From NCBI GenBank assembly GCA_028824415.1, contig JAPPDX010000136.1:1-40143 (forward strand): 40,143 nucleotides of DNA. Reading direction: 5' to 3'. This DNA comes from a bacterium. GTDB lineage: Bacteria; Actinomycetota; Acidimicrobiia; Acidimicrobiales; CATQHL01. Within the stretch, counting starts at the first letter, position 1, and each line of letters begins with the position of its first letter. The notes beneath the pieces were generated by a model. That model searched no databases. It saw nothing but the letters and a program-made list of their open reading frames with translations, and was not told where the DNA came from. Positions 24,353 through 32,264 of this stretch are shown here, piece by piece. A program made the position numbers and the translations under genes.

Positions 24353-24381
24353 CGGCGCATCACTCCTGCTTGGAGAGTCCG

Positions 24382-24468
24382 GCAGCCTTCAGCACGACGG
24401 ACGCCTCGGACCGGCTTGCGCCGTGCCCGCTGATGGTGGTGCACGGTTCGGACGACGAACCGGCGCCG
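24382..24468 (+). pseudogene. Fragment of the alpha/beta hydrolase gene
   Basis: 87 bases match 23005-23091 at 74 positions and keep the same frame: AAFSTTDASDRLAP then PLMVVHGSDDE, against ASFSTPDASDRLAP then PLMVVHGSDDE in the parent (24 of 29 residues). Nothing else of the hydrolase is detectable around it, and a stop follows at about 24500. It sits in the gap between the two DUF4190 genes, in the orientation expected if the hydrolase plus RDD-DUF4190 pair was duplicated in tandem and then decayed. Confidence 0.8.
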
Positions 24469-24519
24469 TGCCTTGGGTGCCGCGCGCCAGCGCTTCGTTG
24501 AACTGGGCTAGTCCTGGCG

Positions 24520-25320
24520 CTAGCAGTAAGTGTCCCACTTGAAGCCGATATCGCTGCCGAAGAGTTCAACGATGGTCTGTTCGCAATTCGGTATGCCGTT
24601 GGTGATGATCTCATCGAAGCTGCCCCCGAAGCCCGAGAGGCGTTCCCAGTAGTTGATCTCTCCCGCCTCGAATTCATAGCGGCACGTCTGTCCTTGCGGA
24701 ATTGAACTGACATCGTTCACTCCTGGCCGCAAGGTTGGACAACCACTGCCGGTGAAGTTGGGGGGCGCCACGGCGTTTGTGGTAGTGGTCGCACGTGTCG
24801 TGACGGGAGTGGCGGCGAGGGTGGTAGTGGTCGCACGTGTCGCGACGGGAGTGGAGGTGATGTCGTCTGCGACCTGCACATAGATGATTGTGAGCACGAT
24901 CATGATGACGGTGGCGACGAGCGAGATCGACAATCCGGCGATGGCGAGGCCCCGGTGGGGTCTCGCCTGCTTGTTGGCTCTGCGCAGCCCGATCGCCGAG
25001 AAGACGATCGCCGGGAGTATGAAGACCAGGTCGATCAGGGACAGCCAGCACAGGATCAGCGCGAGGATCGACAGGACGAAGCCGGCCACGGCCATTCCGT
25101 TGCCCGGAGGCGCCACCGTTCCGGCTCCCTGGCCGACGGGCACCTGCTGCGGCGGATGGCCGCTGCCGTAGTCCGCCGCCGGCGTGTCCCAGCCGGTGCC
25201 CGGCCCGCCGCCGGAACTCTCCTGCCAGGGGAACTCCTCGGCGGCGGGGACGTCCTTCGGGCCCGAGCCGCCCCACGTGCCACCGTCGCGGCGCTCCTCG
25301 CGGTCGTAACGGTCGTCCAC
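24520..25320 (-). CDS. DUF4190 membrane protein with Thr-rich linker and Cys-containing outer domain
   Basis: A 266-residue protein from GTG 25320 (AGGAGG upstream). It starts with the charged linker seen in its neighbour (DRYDREERRDGGTWGG, EEFPWQESSGGG), then DUF4190-type helices (GMAVAGFVLSILALILCWL; AIVFSAIGLRRANKQARPH; GLAIAGLSISLVATVIMIV). A Thr/Ala-rich linker encoded by a 42-base tandem repeat leads to a C-terminal domain of about 75 residues with four cysteines (SGCPTLRPG, QTCRYEF, NCEQTIVELF, final Cys), probably outside the membrane. It lacks the RDD domain of the adjacent paralogue. Its 3' part is less GC-rich than the surroundings. Confidence 0.85.
   Translation of the reverse strand: MDDRYDREERRDGGTWGGSGPKDVPAAEEFPWQESSGGGPGTGWDTPAADYGSGHPPQQVPVGQGAGTVAPPGNGMAVAGFVLSILALILCWLSLIDLVFILPAIVFSAIGLRRANKQARPHRGLAIAGLSISLVATVIMIVLTIIYVQVADDITSTPVATRATTTTLAATPVTTRATTTTNAVAPPNFTGSGCPTLRPGVNDVSSIPQGQTCRYEFEAGEINYWERLSGFGGSFDEIITNGIPNCEQTIVELFGSDIGFKWDTYC
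24779..24854. repeat. 42-base-period tandem repeat in the Thr-rich linker
   Basis: Two 34-base copies (24779-24812 and 24821-24854) differ at one position and are offset by 42 bases (14 codons). They encode TPVxTRATTTT units. The period is a multiple of three, so copy-number change would keep the frame. Confidence 0.8.
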
Positions 25321-25357
25321 TTCTCCTCCTGGCAGCGCTCCGGGCGCCGGCGGCGCC

Positions 25358-25939
25358 TCAGGCCTGCTTGGACCTGCCGGCGGCCTTCTGCTCCTTCTTC
25401 CAGGCGCGGACCCGGGCGAGGGCTTCGGGGCCGTCGATGTCGGCCACTGAGCGGGGAGTGTCGTCGGCGAATGGGCCGGCGTGGCCGTCCCAGCCGTCGG
25501 GGCGCACGGCGAAGCGCTTGGCCAGGATGGCCAGGAAGATCATGGACTTCTCGTCGCCGTAGCCCGGCAGCGCCCGCACCCGGTCGTACAGCTCCTGGCC
25601 GCTGGCGGCGGTGGCCCACACCGCTCCGGCGTCACCGTCGTAGTTCTCGGCCACGTGGCGGCAGAGTTCGTGGGCTCGCCGGGCCATCGCTGCGGGGAAC
25701 CGGTGCAGAGCGGGCTTGGTGCAGAAGGTGGCTTCGAGGTCGGCCGGGTCCATGGCGGCGATGGAGCCGGCGTCGAGTTCGCCACCGAGCCGTTCGGCCA
25801 GACGGGAGGGCGACTTGAACGCCCACTCCATGGGGATCTGCTGATCCAGCAGCATGGCCAGCAGCAGCGCCAGCGGATCGTTGTTGACGAGCGCGTCGGC
25901 GGCCTCATCGCCGGTGACGGCAAGCGTTCCAGCGGTCAT
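25358..25939 (-). CDS. HhH-GPD family base-excision-repair-like protein
   Basis: A 193-residue protein resembling the uncharacterised actinobacterial HhH-GPD family (TIGR03252-like). DPLALLLAMLLDQQIPMEWAF at residues 21-41 is the family start. A helix-hairpin-helix follows in LPGYGDEKSMIFLAIL, then KRFAVRPDGWDGHAGPFAD. No iron-sulfur Cys cluster is present. Predicted to bind DNA and perhaps excise damaged bases, but the glycosylase residues cannot be assigned. Start ATG 25939 follows TACGCT by six bases. Confidence 0.85.
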   Translation of the reverse strand: MTAGTLAVTGDEAADALVNNDPLALLLAMLLDQQIPMEWAFKSPSRLAERLGGELDAGSIAAMDPADLEATFCTKPALHRFPAAMARRAHELCRHVAENYDGDAGAVWATAASGQELYDRVRALPGYGDEKSMIFLAILAKRFAVRPDGWDGHAGPFADDTPRSVADIDGPEALARVRAWKKEQKAAGRSKQA

Positions 25940-25945
25940 ATCCCG

Positions 25946-25951
25946 AGCGTA
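25946..25951 (-). promoter_or_regulatory. Putative leaderless -10 (TACGCT) for the HhH-GPD gene
   Basis: TACGCT, six bases (CGGGAT), then ATG on the minus strand. The same hexamer and spacing precede the PEBP-like lipoprotein at 36544. Confidence 0.5.
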
Positions 25952-26067
25952 CTGCCCAGCCGGTGACCACGCGCCGGCGGGCAGTGAGCGATCCGCCGCG
26001 GTGAGATCGGCGAGTTCGGTGGCGTCTCAGGTCTGCGGAGTTCCTCACCGCCTGCGCCCGGTGTCCG

Positions 26068-27066
26068 TCAAGCGAGGAACACCGTCCGCCAATCGAGAGC
26101 AAAGAGGATGATCGTGACCAACGTGGTTCCGAGAGCCGCAAGGGCGAGGGCCCGGACCGACCAGTGCGCATCGCGTGCTCGCCGGAGGGCCATCCGTGAA
26201 ATGACGATCGCCCCGATCCAACTCGAGAGGTAGTAGACGAGTTCGCCGGAAAAGGCCACTGCTATCTCGACGAGGTCGATGTCCCAGAGAGCGTCGGTAT
26301 TCCTCCAGGTGAATCTTTCATGATCAAACGCCCAGGTCTGTAGCCCGACGGGTCCTGCGACCGCCAGAAGAAGGCCGGTCGCGGCAAGTTGGACGCCGGA
26401 TCGGACCCCGGACTTGATCGCAATCGTCGCCGTGAACAGGTCGTGCAGTCCTTGGCGTCTGGATTGCCACATCACCGGGGCGTAGAGGAGCAGGAAGAGG
26501 AGAGGACCGGCGAACGGCACGAGGAGCCAGAGCAGCCACACCGCCGGTATGAGTGCTCTCGACACGCACCGTCTCCATCCGGGGATTCGGGCGTCCTCGA
26601 GGCGCACGATCTTGATGCCGAACACGAGCTTGCCGAGGTTCTGGCCTTGTCTAGCGATCCAGACGACCTCGTAGAAGATTAAACTGATTAGGACGACTGC
26701 TCCAATTATTAGATCACCATAAATTACTCCACGATACATACCTGAGTAGGGAAATGATGTTATATTATAGATCGACAGTAATATGAATAATGCCTCTAGA
26801 AATTCCATCAAAGTGACAAAGACCATGGTGTCGATGACCCGGCTGAGCCATCGATGGGTGCGGCTTGCGAGTTCGACTTCCTCGCCGGTATCGACCGTGC
26901 ACCAGCGGGCTCTCCGGCCGAGACGGGTACGAGGCTCTGGGTTGCCATGGCCAGCGGCGTGCTCGACCGCGGGTACGGCTCCGGTCCCTATGCCGTCCGA
27001 CTGATCGGCATCGCCTGAGGTGCGAGCGACGCCATCCCCACTGCCCGGTAGCGTTCCGGGGGTCAT
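26068..27066 (-). CDS. RDD-family membrane protein with extra C-terminal membrane region
   Basis: A 332-residue protein. A hydrophilic N-terminus precedes TVDTGEEVELASRTHRWLSRVIDTMVFV. The RDD core has the loop GQNLGKLVFGIKIVRLEDARIPGWRRCVSRAL and ending SRRQGLHDLFTATIAIK, followed by about three more membrane helices. The frame is open to 27135, but that would overlap the divergent MFS gene, and TACCGT plus six bases precedes ATG 27066. Bases about 26675-26825 (the first loop and second helix) are strikingly AT-rich, with codons such as ATA, TTA and AAT that are rare elsewhere here. Confidence 0.82.
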   Translation of the reverse strand: MTPGTLPGSGDGVARTSGDADQSDGIGTGAVPAVEHAAGHGNPEPRTRLGRRARWCTVDTGEEVELASRTHRWLSRVIDTMVFVTLMEFLEALFILLSIYNITSFPYSGMYRGVIYGDLIIGAVVLISLIFYEVVWIARQGQNLGKLVFGIKIVRLEDARIPGWRRCVSRALIPAVWLLWLLVPFAGPLLFLLLYAPVMWQSRRQGLHDLFTATIAIKSGVRSGVQLAATGLLLAVAGPVGLQTWAFDHERFTWRNTDALWDIDLVEIAVAFSGELVYYLSSWIGAIVISRMALRRARDAHWSVRALALAALGTTLVTIILFALDWRTVFLA

Positions 27067-27072
27067 GCCCCA

Positions 27073-27078
27073 ACGGTA
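27073..27078 (-). promoter_or_regulatory. Putative leaderless -10 (TACCGT) for the RDD gene
   Basis: TACCGT, six bases (TGGGGC), then ATG 27066 on the minus strand; same layout as the pterin dehydratase. Confidence 0.5.
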
Positions 27079-27119
27079 GCGGCCCATGTCCGGCGGGTCG
27101 TCGGGCTCGCTAGGAGGCG

Positions 27120-28565
27120 ATGGTGAGACGGCCACGAGACGGCGCGGAGGTGCCGCGGCGGGCGTGGGTGGTGCTGGGCGTTGTGTGCGTCAGCATCTTC
27201 CTGGTGGTGATCGACGCCTCCATCGTGAACGTGGCGTTCCCCACCATCGGCGCCGACCTGGATACCACCGATGCCGTGCTCTCGTGGATTCTGACCGCCT
27301 ACAACGTGACGGTGGCCTCGCTGCTGCTGCTGGCGGCGCGGACCGCCGATCGGCTGGGGCGCAAACGGATCTTCCTCGTCTCGGTGGGGGTCTTCACACT
27401 GGGGTCGTTGCTGTGCAGCGTCGCGCCGGACGCAGGCTCGCTCATAGCCTTCCGGGTGGTGCAGGCGATCGGCGGCTCGGCGATCTTCCCGTCGTCCCTG
27501 GCACTGGTGCTGCCGGAGTTCCCCATCGAGCGACGTTCCATGGCGGTGGGCATCTGGTCCGCAGTCGCCGGGTTCGGCGGGGCGGTCGGACCGTCCACTG
27601 GCGCGCTGCTGATCGAACTGTTCGGCTGGCGGGGCATCTTCTGGGCCACCGTCCCGTTCGGCGTCGCCGTCGTGGTCCTCGGACGTCGCTACCTGACCGA
27701 GATGCGGGTGGCAACCGAAACCGGGCGCCTCGACGTCATCGGTGTGCCGGTGAGTGTGCTGGGTGTGGCACTCGTGCTGCTCGCCGTGGTGCAGGCCGAG
27801 CACTGGGGTTACACCAGTGCCCGCACGCTCACGCTGGCCTGCGTCGGGCTGGTGCTGCTGCCGGTCCTGGTGTGGCGGTCGCGCCGGCACCCATCGCCGG
27901 TACTGGACCTCTCGCTGTTCGGCATCCGGTCGTTCCGGGTGGCCACCTTCGCCACGATCTCCTTCGGGTGCGCCTTTCTGGGTGGGTTCTTCTTGAACTC
28001 CCTGCTGTTGCAGCGTCTCTGGGATTGGCCGGTCTGGAAGACCGGCCTGGGTCTCAGTCCCGCCCCGTTGATGTCGGTCCTGGCCTCCTGGTGGGTCGGC
28101 CGCGCCGCCGACCGACTCGGCCATCGCTGGCTCACCGCGGCGGGTAGCGGGCTGTGCGTCGCCGCCTTCTCGTGGCAGTTCTGGCGCGTCGAGGCCACGC
28201 CGGACTACGTGTCGGACTTCCTGCCGGCCATGCTGATGCTGGGAACCGGTGTGGGGATGGGTATCACCTGCATCACGGCTGCTCCGCTGGCGGACCTCAG
28301 CAGCGACCAGTTCGCCATGGGAAACGCAACGGCTCGCACCGTGCAGCAGCTCTGCTACGGCGTCGGCGTGGCCGCAGTCGTGGCGTTGCTCGGCGCCGGC
28401 GGAGCCGAAGATCTCGCCCGCTACCCCCGTGCCTGGGTCTGGCTCATCTGCTCCTACGCCGCAGCGGGGCTGACGATGGCGCTGTTCTATCCCTCGGGCA
28501 GCGCCGCCGGGCGAGCCGGCCTCGCCGCCGGCGGCGGATCACCTCCAACCCGCGGTCGCCGCTAG
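27120..28565 (+). CDS. MFS transporter, DHA2 (14-helix drug exporter) type
   Basis: A 481-residue proton-coupled exporter of the EmrB/QacA branch. First helix VLGVVCVSIFLVVIDASIVNVAFP contains the DHA2 motif with its membrane Asp. WILTAYNVTVASLLLLAART is helix 2, DRLGRKRIFL is motif A, and the motif C-like region is GFGGAVGPSTGALLIELFGWRG. Fourteen hydrophobic segments can be counted approximately. Substrate unknown. AGGAGG (27112-27117) is only two bases from ATG 27120 and five from the GTG at 27123, so either codon may start it. Divergent from the RDD gene. Confidence 0.92.
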   Translation: MVRRPRDGAEVPRRAWVVLGVVCVSIFLVVIDASIVNVAFPTIGADLDTTDAVLSWILTAYNVTVASLLLLAARTADRLGRKRIFLVSVGVFTLGSLLCSVAPDAGSLIAFRVVQAIGGSAIFPSSLALVLPEFPIERRSMAVGIWSAVAGFGGAVGPSTGALLIELFGWRGIFWATVPFGVAVVVLGRRYLTEMRVATETGRLDVIGVPVSVLGVALVLLAVVQAEHWGYTSARTLTLACVGLVLLPVLVWRSRRHPSPVLDLSLFGIRSFRVATFATISFGCAFLGGFFLNSLLLQRLWDWPVWKTGLGLSPAPLMSVLASWWVGRAADRLGHRWLTAAGSGLCVAAFSWQFWRVEATPDYVSDFLPAMLMLGTGVGMGITCITAAPLADLSSDQFAMGNATARTVQQLCYGVGVAAVVALLGAGGAEDLARYPRAWVWLICSYAAAGLTMALFYPSGSAAGRAGLAAGGGSPPTRGRR

Positions 28566-28580
28566 GGCCACGGGAGGTCA

Positions 28581-28598
28581 GCGGCCGTCTCGGGCCGC
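28581..28598. terminator. Hairpin between convergent MFS and aceE genes
   Basis: GCGGCC (28581-28586) and GGCCGC (28593-28598) with a 6-base loop, within the 49-base convergent gap. No T-tract on either strand; it could serve both genes weakly. Confidence 0.3.
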
Positions 28599-28614
28599 CG
28601 TCGGGTCGGACCGC

Positions 28615-31341
28615 TCAGGTGAGCGGGCCGCACTCGTAGTTGACGGGGTTGACGGCCTCGGGATCCACGCCGAAGCGCTCGATGGCGTCGTCGATCACCG
28701 AGGGCATCATCTCGCCGGCGGCCACCAGCCCGGCCAGGACCGCAATCGTGACGTGGGCACCGTCCACCTCGAAGAAGCGCCGCAGGGCGCTGCGCGTGTC
28801 GCTGCGGCCGTAGCCGTCGGTGCCCAGCGCCGAGAATTGCCGGGGTGCCCAGCGGGACACCTGGTCGGGCACCAGGGTCAGGTAGTCACTCACCGCCACG
28901 ATCGGGCCCTTCGATCGCGCCAGCTTGGCGGTCACCGCGGGCACCCGGGGCGCCTCGGTGGGGTGCAGCCGGTTCCAGCGCTCGGCGTCGAGGGCCTCCT
29001 CCCGCAGCTTCTTGTACGAGGTTGCGCTCCAGAGTTCGGCGCCGGTGTCGTAGTGCTCGGCGAGGGCGGCCTGGGCTTCTCGGGCCGCACCCTGTGCCGG
29101 CCCCGAGAACACGATCGTGGCCCGGTGGCGCACGCCCGCCGGCCCCGGATCCCAGCGGTACAGGCCGCTCATGATGTCGGCGTCGCTGACGTGGTCGGCG
29201 CGGGCGGGCTGCAGGTAGTTCTCGTTGTAGATCGTGAGGTAGTAGAAGACATCGTCGCCGTGCGCGGCCCCGGCCGGGGGGTACATGCGCTCGAGCCCGC
29301 AGGCGATGATGGTGGCCATCTCGTAGGCGAACGCCGGGTCGTAGGCCTGGCAGGCCGGAACCGCGGCCGCCAGCAGGTGGCTGTGGCCGTCCTGGTGTTG
29401 CAGCCCCTCGCCCATCAGCGTCGTGCGACCGGCCGTGGCGCCCAGCAGGAAGCCCCGGGCCCGGCTGTCGGCCGCCGACCAGATGAGGTCACCCACCCGC
29501 TGGAAGCCGAACATGGAATAGAAGGTGTACATCGGCACCATCGGCACGCCGAGGTTGGCGTAGCTGGTGCCCGCCGCGATCCACTCGGCCAGCGAGCCGG
29601 CCTCGGTGATGCCCTCCTCCAGGATCTGGCCGTCGGTGTCCTCGCTGTAGGACAGCAGCAGGTCGTGGTCCACCGGCTCGTACAGCTGGCCGCGCGGGGC
29701 GTAGATCTCGAACTCCCGGAACAGCGAGTCCATTCCGAAGGTGCGGGCCTCGTCGGCCACGATCGGGGCGACCCGGACCCCGAAGTCCTTGTCCCGCAGC
29801 AGTGAGCGCAACAGGCTGGTGAACGCCACCGTGGTGGAGACCTCGCGGTCGCCCGACCCCTCATCGAAGGTCGCGAAGATCTTCCGGTCCGGCAGGCGCA
29901 GCCGCCGGCGGTCGCGCACGGCGCGCGACGGCAGCACCCCGTCCAGCGCCTGGCGGCGCTGGCGCATGTACACCATCTCCTCTGCGTCCGGCGGGGGCCG
30001 GTAGTAGGGCGGTGAGGCGTCGTCGACGAGGGCGCTCTCGGGGATCTCGTCCCAGAGGCGCAGCCGGTCCCGCAGCTCCAGCAACTGGCGGGTGGTCATC
30101 TTCTTGATCTGGTGGGTGGCGTTGCGACCCTCGAATCCCTTGCCCAGGCTCCAGCCCTTGATCGTCTTGGCCAGGATCACCGTCGGCGAGCCCACGTTCT
30201 CGGTGGCCGCCTTGTAGGCCGCGAACAGCTTCTGGTGGTCGTGGCCGCCGCGGGGCAGGTTGGCGAGGTCCTCGTCGCTGTAGTCGGCCACCATGGCGCG
30301 CAGGCGCGGGTCGGGGCCGAAGAAGTGCTCGCGGATGTAGTCCCCCGACTCGGTGGCGTAGCGCTGGTACTCGCCGTCGACGGTGGAGCTCATCGTGTTC
30401 AGCAGCAGACCGTGATCATCCCGCTTCAGGAGTTCGTCCCAGCGGGACCCCCAGATGACCTTGATGACATTCCAGCCGGCGCCGCGGAACAGACCCTCGA
30501 GCTCCTGGATGATCTGGCTGTTGCCCCGCACCGGTCCGTCGAGGCGCTGCAGGTTGCAGTTGACCACCCAGATGAGGTTGTCGAGCTCGGAGCGACCGGC
30601 CAGGGAGATGGCGCCCAGCGTCTCCGGCTCGTCCATCTCGCCGTCGCCGACGAAGCACCAGATGCGCGAGTGGGAGGTGTCGTCGATGTGCCGGTGGTGC
30701 AGGTAGCGGTTGAAGCGGGCGTGGTAGATGGAGTTGATCGGACCGAGCCCCATGGACACTGTGGGGTACTCCCAGAAGTCGGGCATGAGCCGGGGATGCG
30801 GGTAGCTGGACACGCCCCGGCCGCCGATCTCCATGCGGAAGTTGTCGAGGTGCTCGGTGTCGAGGCGCCCCTCGAGGAAGGCGCGGGCGTAGATGCCCGG
30901 CGCGGCGTGGCCCTGGAAGTAGACGTGGTCGCCCGGCAGGCCGTCGTCCTTGCCCCTGAAGAACCAGTTGAAGCCCACGTCGTACAGCGACGCCGAGGAG
31001 GCGAAGGTCGACAGGTGTCCGCCGATGCCGTCCGCCGCCTTGTTGGCTCGGATCACCATGACCGCGGCGTTCCAGCGGATGTAGCGCCGGATCAGCTTCT
31101 CGAGGTGTTCGTCGCCGGGGAAGAACGGCTGGCTGTCGGCGGGGATGGTGTTGACGTACGGGGTGGTGATGGTGGCCGGAATGCCGACGTCGAGTTGCTG
31201 CGCCCGCTCCAGCATCCGGGCCACGACCAGTCGGGCGCGCTCCTTGCCCCGCTCGTGCACCAGGGCGTCGAAGGAGTCGATCCACTCGCTGGTCTCGGTG
31301 GGATCGGTGTCGGGGAGCTGGTGGCTGAAGTGGCCGCGCAT
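28615..31341 (-). CDS. aceE: Pyruvate dehydrogenase E1 component, homodimeric
   Basis: Thiamine-diphosphate-dependent decarboxylase of the pyruvate dehydrogenase complex, 908 residues, the usual length for AceE. LPDTDPTETSEWIDSFDALV is the conserved N-terminal docking region. HLSTFASSASLYDVGFNWFF, GHAAPGIYARAFLEGRL, and the ThDP motif GDGEMDEPETLGAIS through NCNLQRLDGPVRGN follow, with the second ThDP half at DEARTFGMDSLFREFEIY and GLQHQDGHS. Open frame continues to 31401, but homology begins at about MRGHFSHQLP, so ATG 31341 is used; GTG 31359 is possible. E2 and E3 genes are not in the window. Confidence 0.95.
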   Translation of the reverse strand: MRGHFSHQLPDTDPTETSEWIDSFDALVHERGKERARLVVARMLERAQQLDVGIPATITTPYVNTIPADSQPFFPGDEHLEKLIRRYIRWNAAVMVIRANKAADGIGGHLSTFASSASLYDVGFNWFFRGKDDGLPGDHVYFQGHAAPGIYARAFLEGRLDTEHLDNFRMEIGGRGVSSYPHPRLMPDFWEYPTVSMGLGPINSIYHARFNRYLHHRHIDDTSHSRIWCFVGDGEMDEPETLGAISLAGRSELDNLIWVVNCNLQRLDGPVRGNSQIIQELEGLFRGAGWNVIKVIWGSRWDELLKRDDHGLLLNTMSSTVDGEYQRYATESGDYIREHFFGPDPRLRAMVADYSDEDLANLPRGGHDHQKLFAAYKAATENVGSPTVILAKTIKGWSLGKGFEGRNATHQIKKMTTRQLLELRDRLRLWDEIPESALVDDASPPYYRPPPDAEEMVYMRQRRQALDGVLPSRAVRDRRRLRLPDRKIFATFDEGSGDREVSTTVAFTSLLRSLLRDKDFGVRVAPIVADEARTFGMDSLFREFEIYAPRGQLYEPVDHDLLLSYSEDTDGQILEEGITEAGSLAEWIAAGTSYANLGVPMVPMYTFYSMFGFQRVGDLIWSAADSRARGFLLGATAGRTTLMGEGLQHQDGHSHLLAAAVPACQAYDPAFAYEMATIIACGLERMYPPAGAAHGDDVFYYLTIYNENYLQPARADHVSDADIMSGLYRWDPGPAGVRHRATIVFSGPAQGAAREAQAALAEHYDTGAELWSATSYKKLREEALDAERWNRLHPTEAPRVPAVTAKLARSKGPIVAVSDYLTLVPDQVSRWAPRQFSALGTDGYGRSDTRSALRRFFEVDGAHVTIAVLAGLVAAGEMMPSVIDDAIERFGVDPEAVNPVNYECGPLT

Positions 31342-31448
31342 CGGCGTCCATTGTCGCACGATGCAACGACTTTCCCCCAAGTCCGTCGGCGCTCGTCGCA
31401 CGGCCCCCGGGTGCCTGAAGCGCCGGTCGCCTAGCGGCTCGCGCGAGG

Positions 31449-31946
31449 ATGGGCGGCGTGGTCGATCCGGCGAGTCCTCTGCGGCGGCCGACGCTGGTGT
31501 ACACGGACGGGGCCTGCCGAGGGAATCCGGGTCCCGGGGGGTGGGGCTGGGTGGTGCCCGACGGCCCGTGGGCGGCCGGCGCCGCAGCGGAGACGACCAA
31601 CAACCGCATGGAGATGCAGGCGGTCCTGGAGGCTCTGGCCGCCCTGGATGGCTGCGACCCCCTGGAGGTTGTCACCGACTCCGGCTACATCGTGAACTGC
31701 TTCGAGCAGCGATGGTGGGTGGGCTGGCAACGTCGCAACTGGCGCAACGCCCGCAAGGAGCCGGTCAAGAACCAGGACCTCTGGGTGCCGCTGATCGAAC
31801 AGGTCCTGGAGCGGGGGGTGACGTTGCGCTGGGTCAAGGGGCACGGCGGCGACCCCTGGAACGACGCCGCCGACCTGCTCGCCACCCGGGCGGCCGACAC
31901 CCAGCGCGGCGCCCGGGGCGAGAGCTACAACCTGGACAATCGCTGA
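31449..31946 (+). CDS. rnhA: Ribonuclease HI
   Basis: Degrades RNA in RNA-DNA hybrids. 165 residues with the four acidic catalytic residues visible: Asp in YTDGACRGNPGPGG, Glu in NNRMEMQAVLEAL, Asp in VVTDSGYI and Asp in GDPWNDAADLLA. RWVKGHGG carries the mobile active-site histidine. Length and order are normal for the type 1 enzyme without extra domains. A GTG at 31458 is a possible alternative start. Transcribed away from aceE; followed by a hairpin-rich gap. Confidence 0.94.
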   Translation: MGGVVDPASPLRRPTLVYTDGACRGNPGPGGWGWVVPDGPWAAGAAAETTNNRMEMQAVLEALAALDGCDPLEVVTDSGYIVNCFEQRWWVGWQRRNWRNARKEPVKNQDLWVPLIEQVLERGVTLRWVKGHGGDPWNDAADLLATRAADTQRGARGESYNLDNR

Positions 31947-32022
31947 GGAAAAGATTTTTCCCGGCGGTTGTCAACCGAACCGGCGACTGAGGCGTCTGTC
32001 ACCAAAAGATCGCCGGGATCTT
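31947..32022. other. Three short inverted repeats after rnhA
   Basis: GGAAAA/TTTTCC (31947-31961) starts directly after the rnhA stop. CGGTT/AACCG (31965-31977) and AAGATC/GATCTT (32006-32022) follow. The first could terminate rnhA transcription weakly. Together with the two larger hairpins downstream they make a stretch dense in secondary structure with no reading frame of its own. Confidence 0.5.
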
Positions 32023-32028
32023 CCGGAC

Positions 32029-32065
32029 GCCGCAACCCGTGTGGTTGGAGCAGCAGGGTTGCGGC
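32029..32065. repeat. 10-bp perfect inverted repeat
   Basis: GCCGCAACCC (32029-32038) and GGGTTGCGGC (32056-32065) with a 17-base loop; forms a stable hairpin on either strand. Confidence 0.6.
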
Positions 32066-32075
32066 AGGTGGAGAA

Positions 32076-32124
32076 GGCGGGTTTGGACCTTTGGAGCGAG
32101 GTCCGAACCCGCCTCGACCTTTTT
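32076..32124 (+). terminator. Rho-independent-like terminator downstream of rnhA
   Basis: A 15-base stem, GGCGGGTTTGGACCT (32076-32090) with AGGTCCGAACCCGCC (32099-32113), pairs fully apart from one G-T pair and has an 8-base loop. TTTTT follows at 32120-32124 after six bases. It is the best terminator candidate in the window and would stop transcripts entering from rnhA. Confidence 0.65.
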
Positions 32125-32134
32125 GGGCAACTCG

Positions 32135-32200
32135 CGGTTCGGCTCGGGCAGGTCGTTGTTCGTAGTCGTCGCCCGGCTCGCCGCAGAGGATCAGCTGCAC
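32135..32200 (-). pseudogene. Fragment related to acyl-CoA synthetase, inverted
   Basis: Read on the minus strand these 66 bases encode VQLILCGEPGDDYEQRPARAEP, matching VRLIHCGEAEDDYEQRLAAAEP encoded at 32688-32753 in the adjacent synthetase (16 of 22 residues, 49 of 66 bases). Several differences are synonymous third-base changes, so it looks like the remnant of a once-coding paralogue rather than a fresh copy. No more of the gene can be recognised beyond it. Confidence 0.65.
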
Positions 32201-32252
32201 CGGCCGGTCGGCGACCGTCGCGCCGATTTTCCGGATGATGGCAGCGGTCTGC

Positions 32253-32258
32253 GACACT
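32253..32258 (+). promoter_or_regulatory. Putative leaderless -10-like element (GACACT) for the acyl-CoA synthetase
   Basis: GACACT, six bases (GAGGTC), then GTG 32265. It lacks the initial T of TANNNT but keeps the spacing shared by the other leaderless candidates. Confidence 0.35.
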
Positions 32259-32264
32259 GAGGTC

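Noticed and set aside
27066-27135. Upstream in-frame starts for the RDD protein (27135, 27087)
   Set aside because: They would overlap the divergent MFS gene start, while TACCGT plus six bases supports 27066.
30112-31434. 440-residue plus-strand open frame over aceE
   Set aside because: Shadow frame; aceE motifs on the opposite strand are unambiguous.
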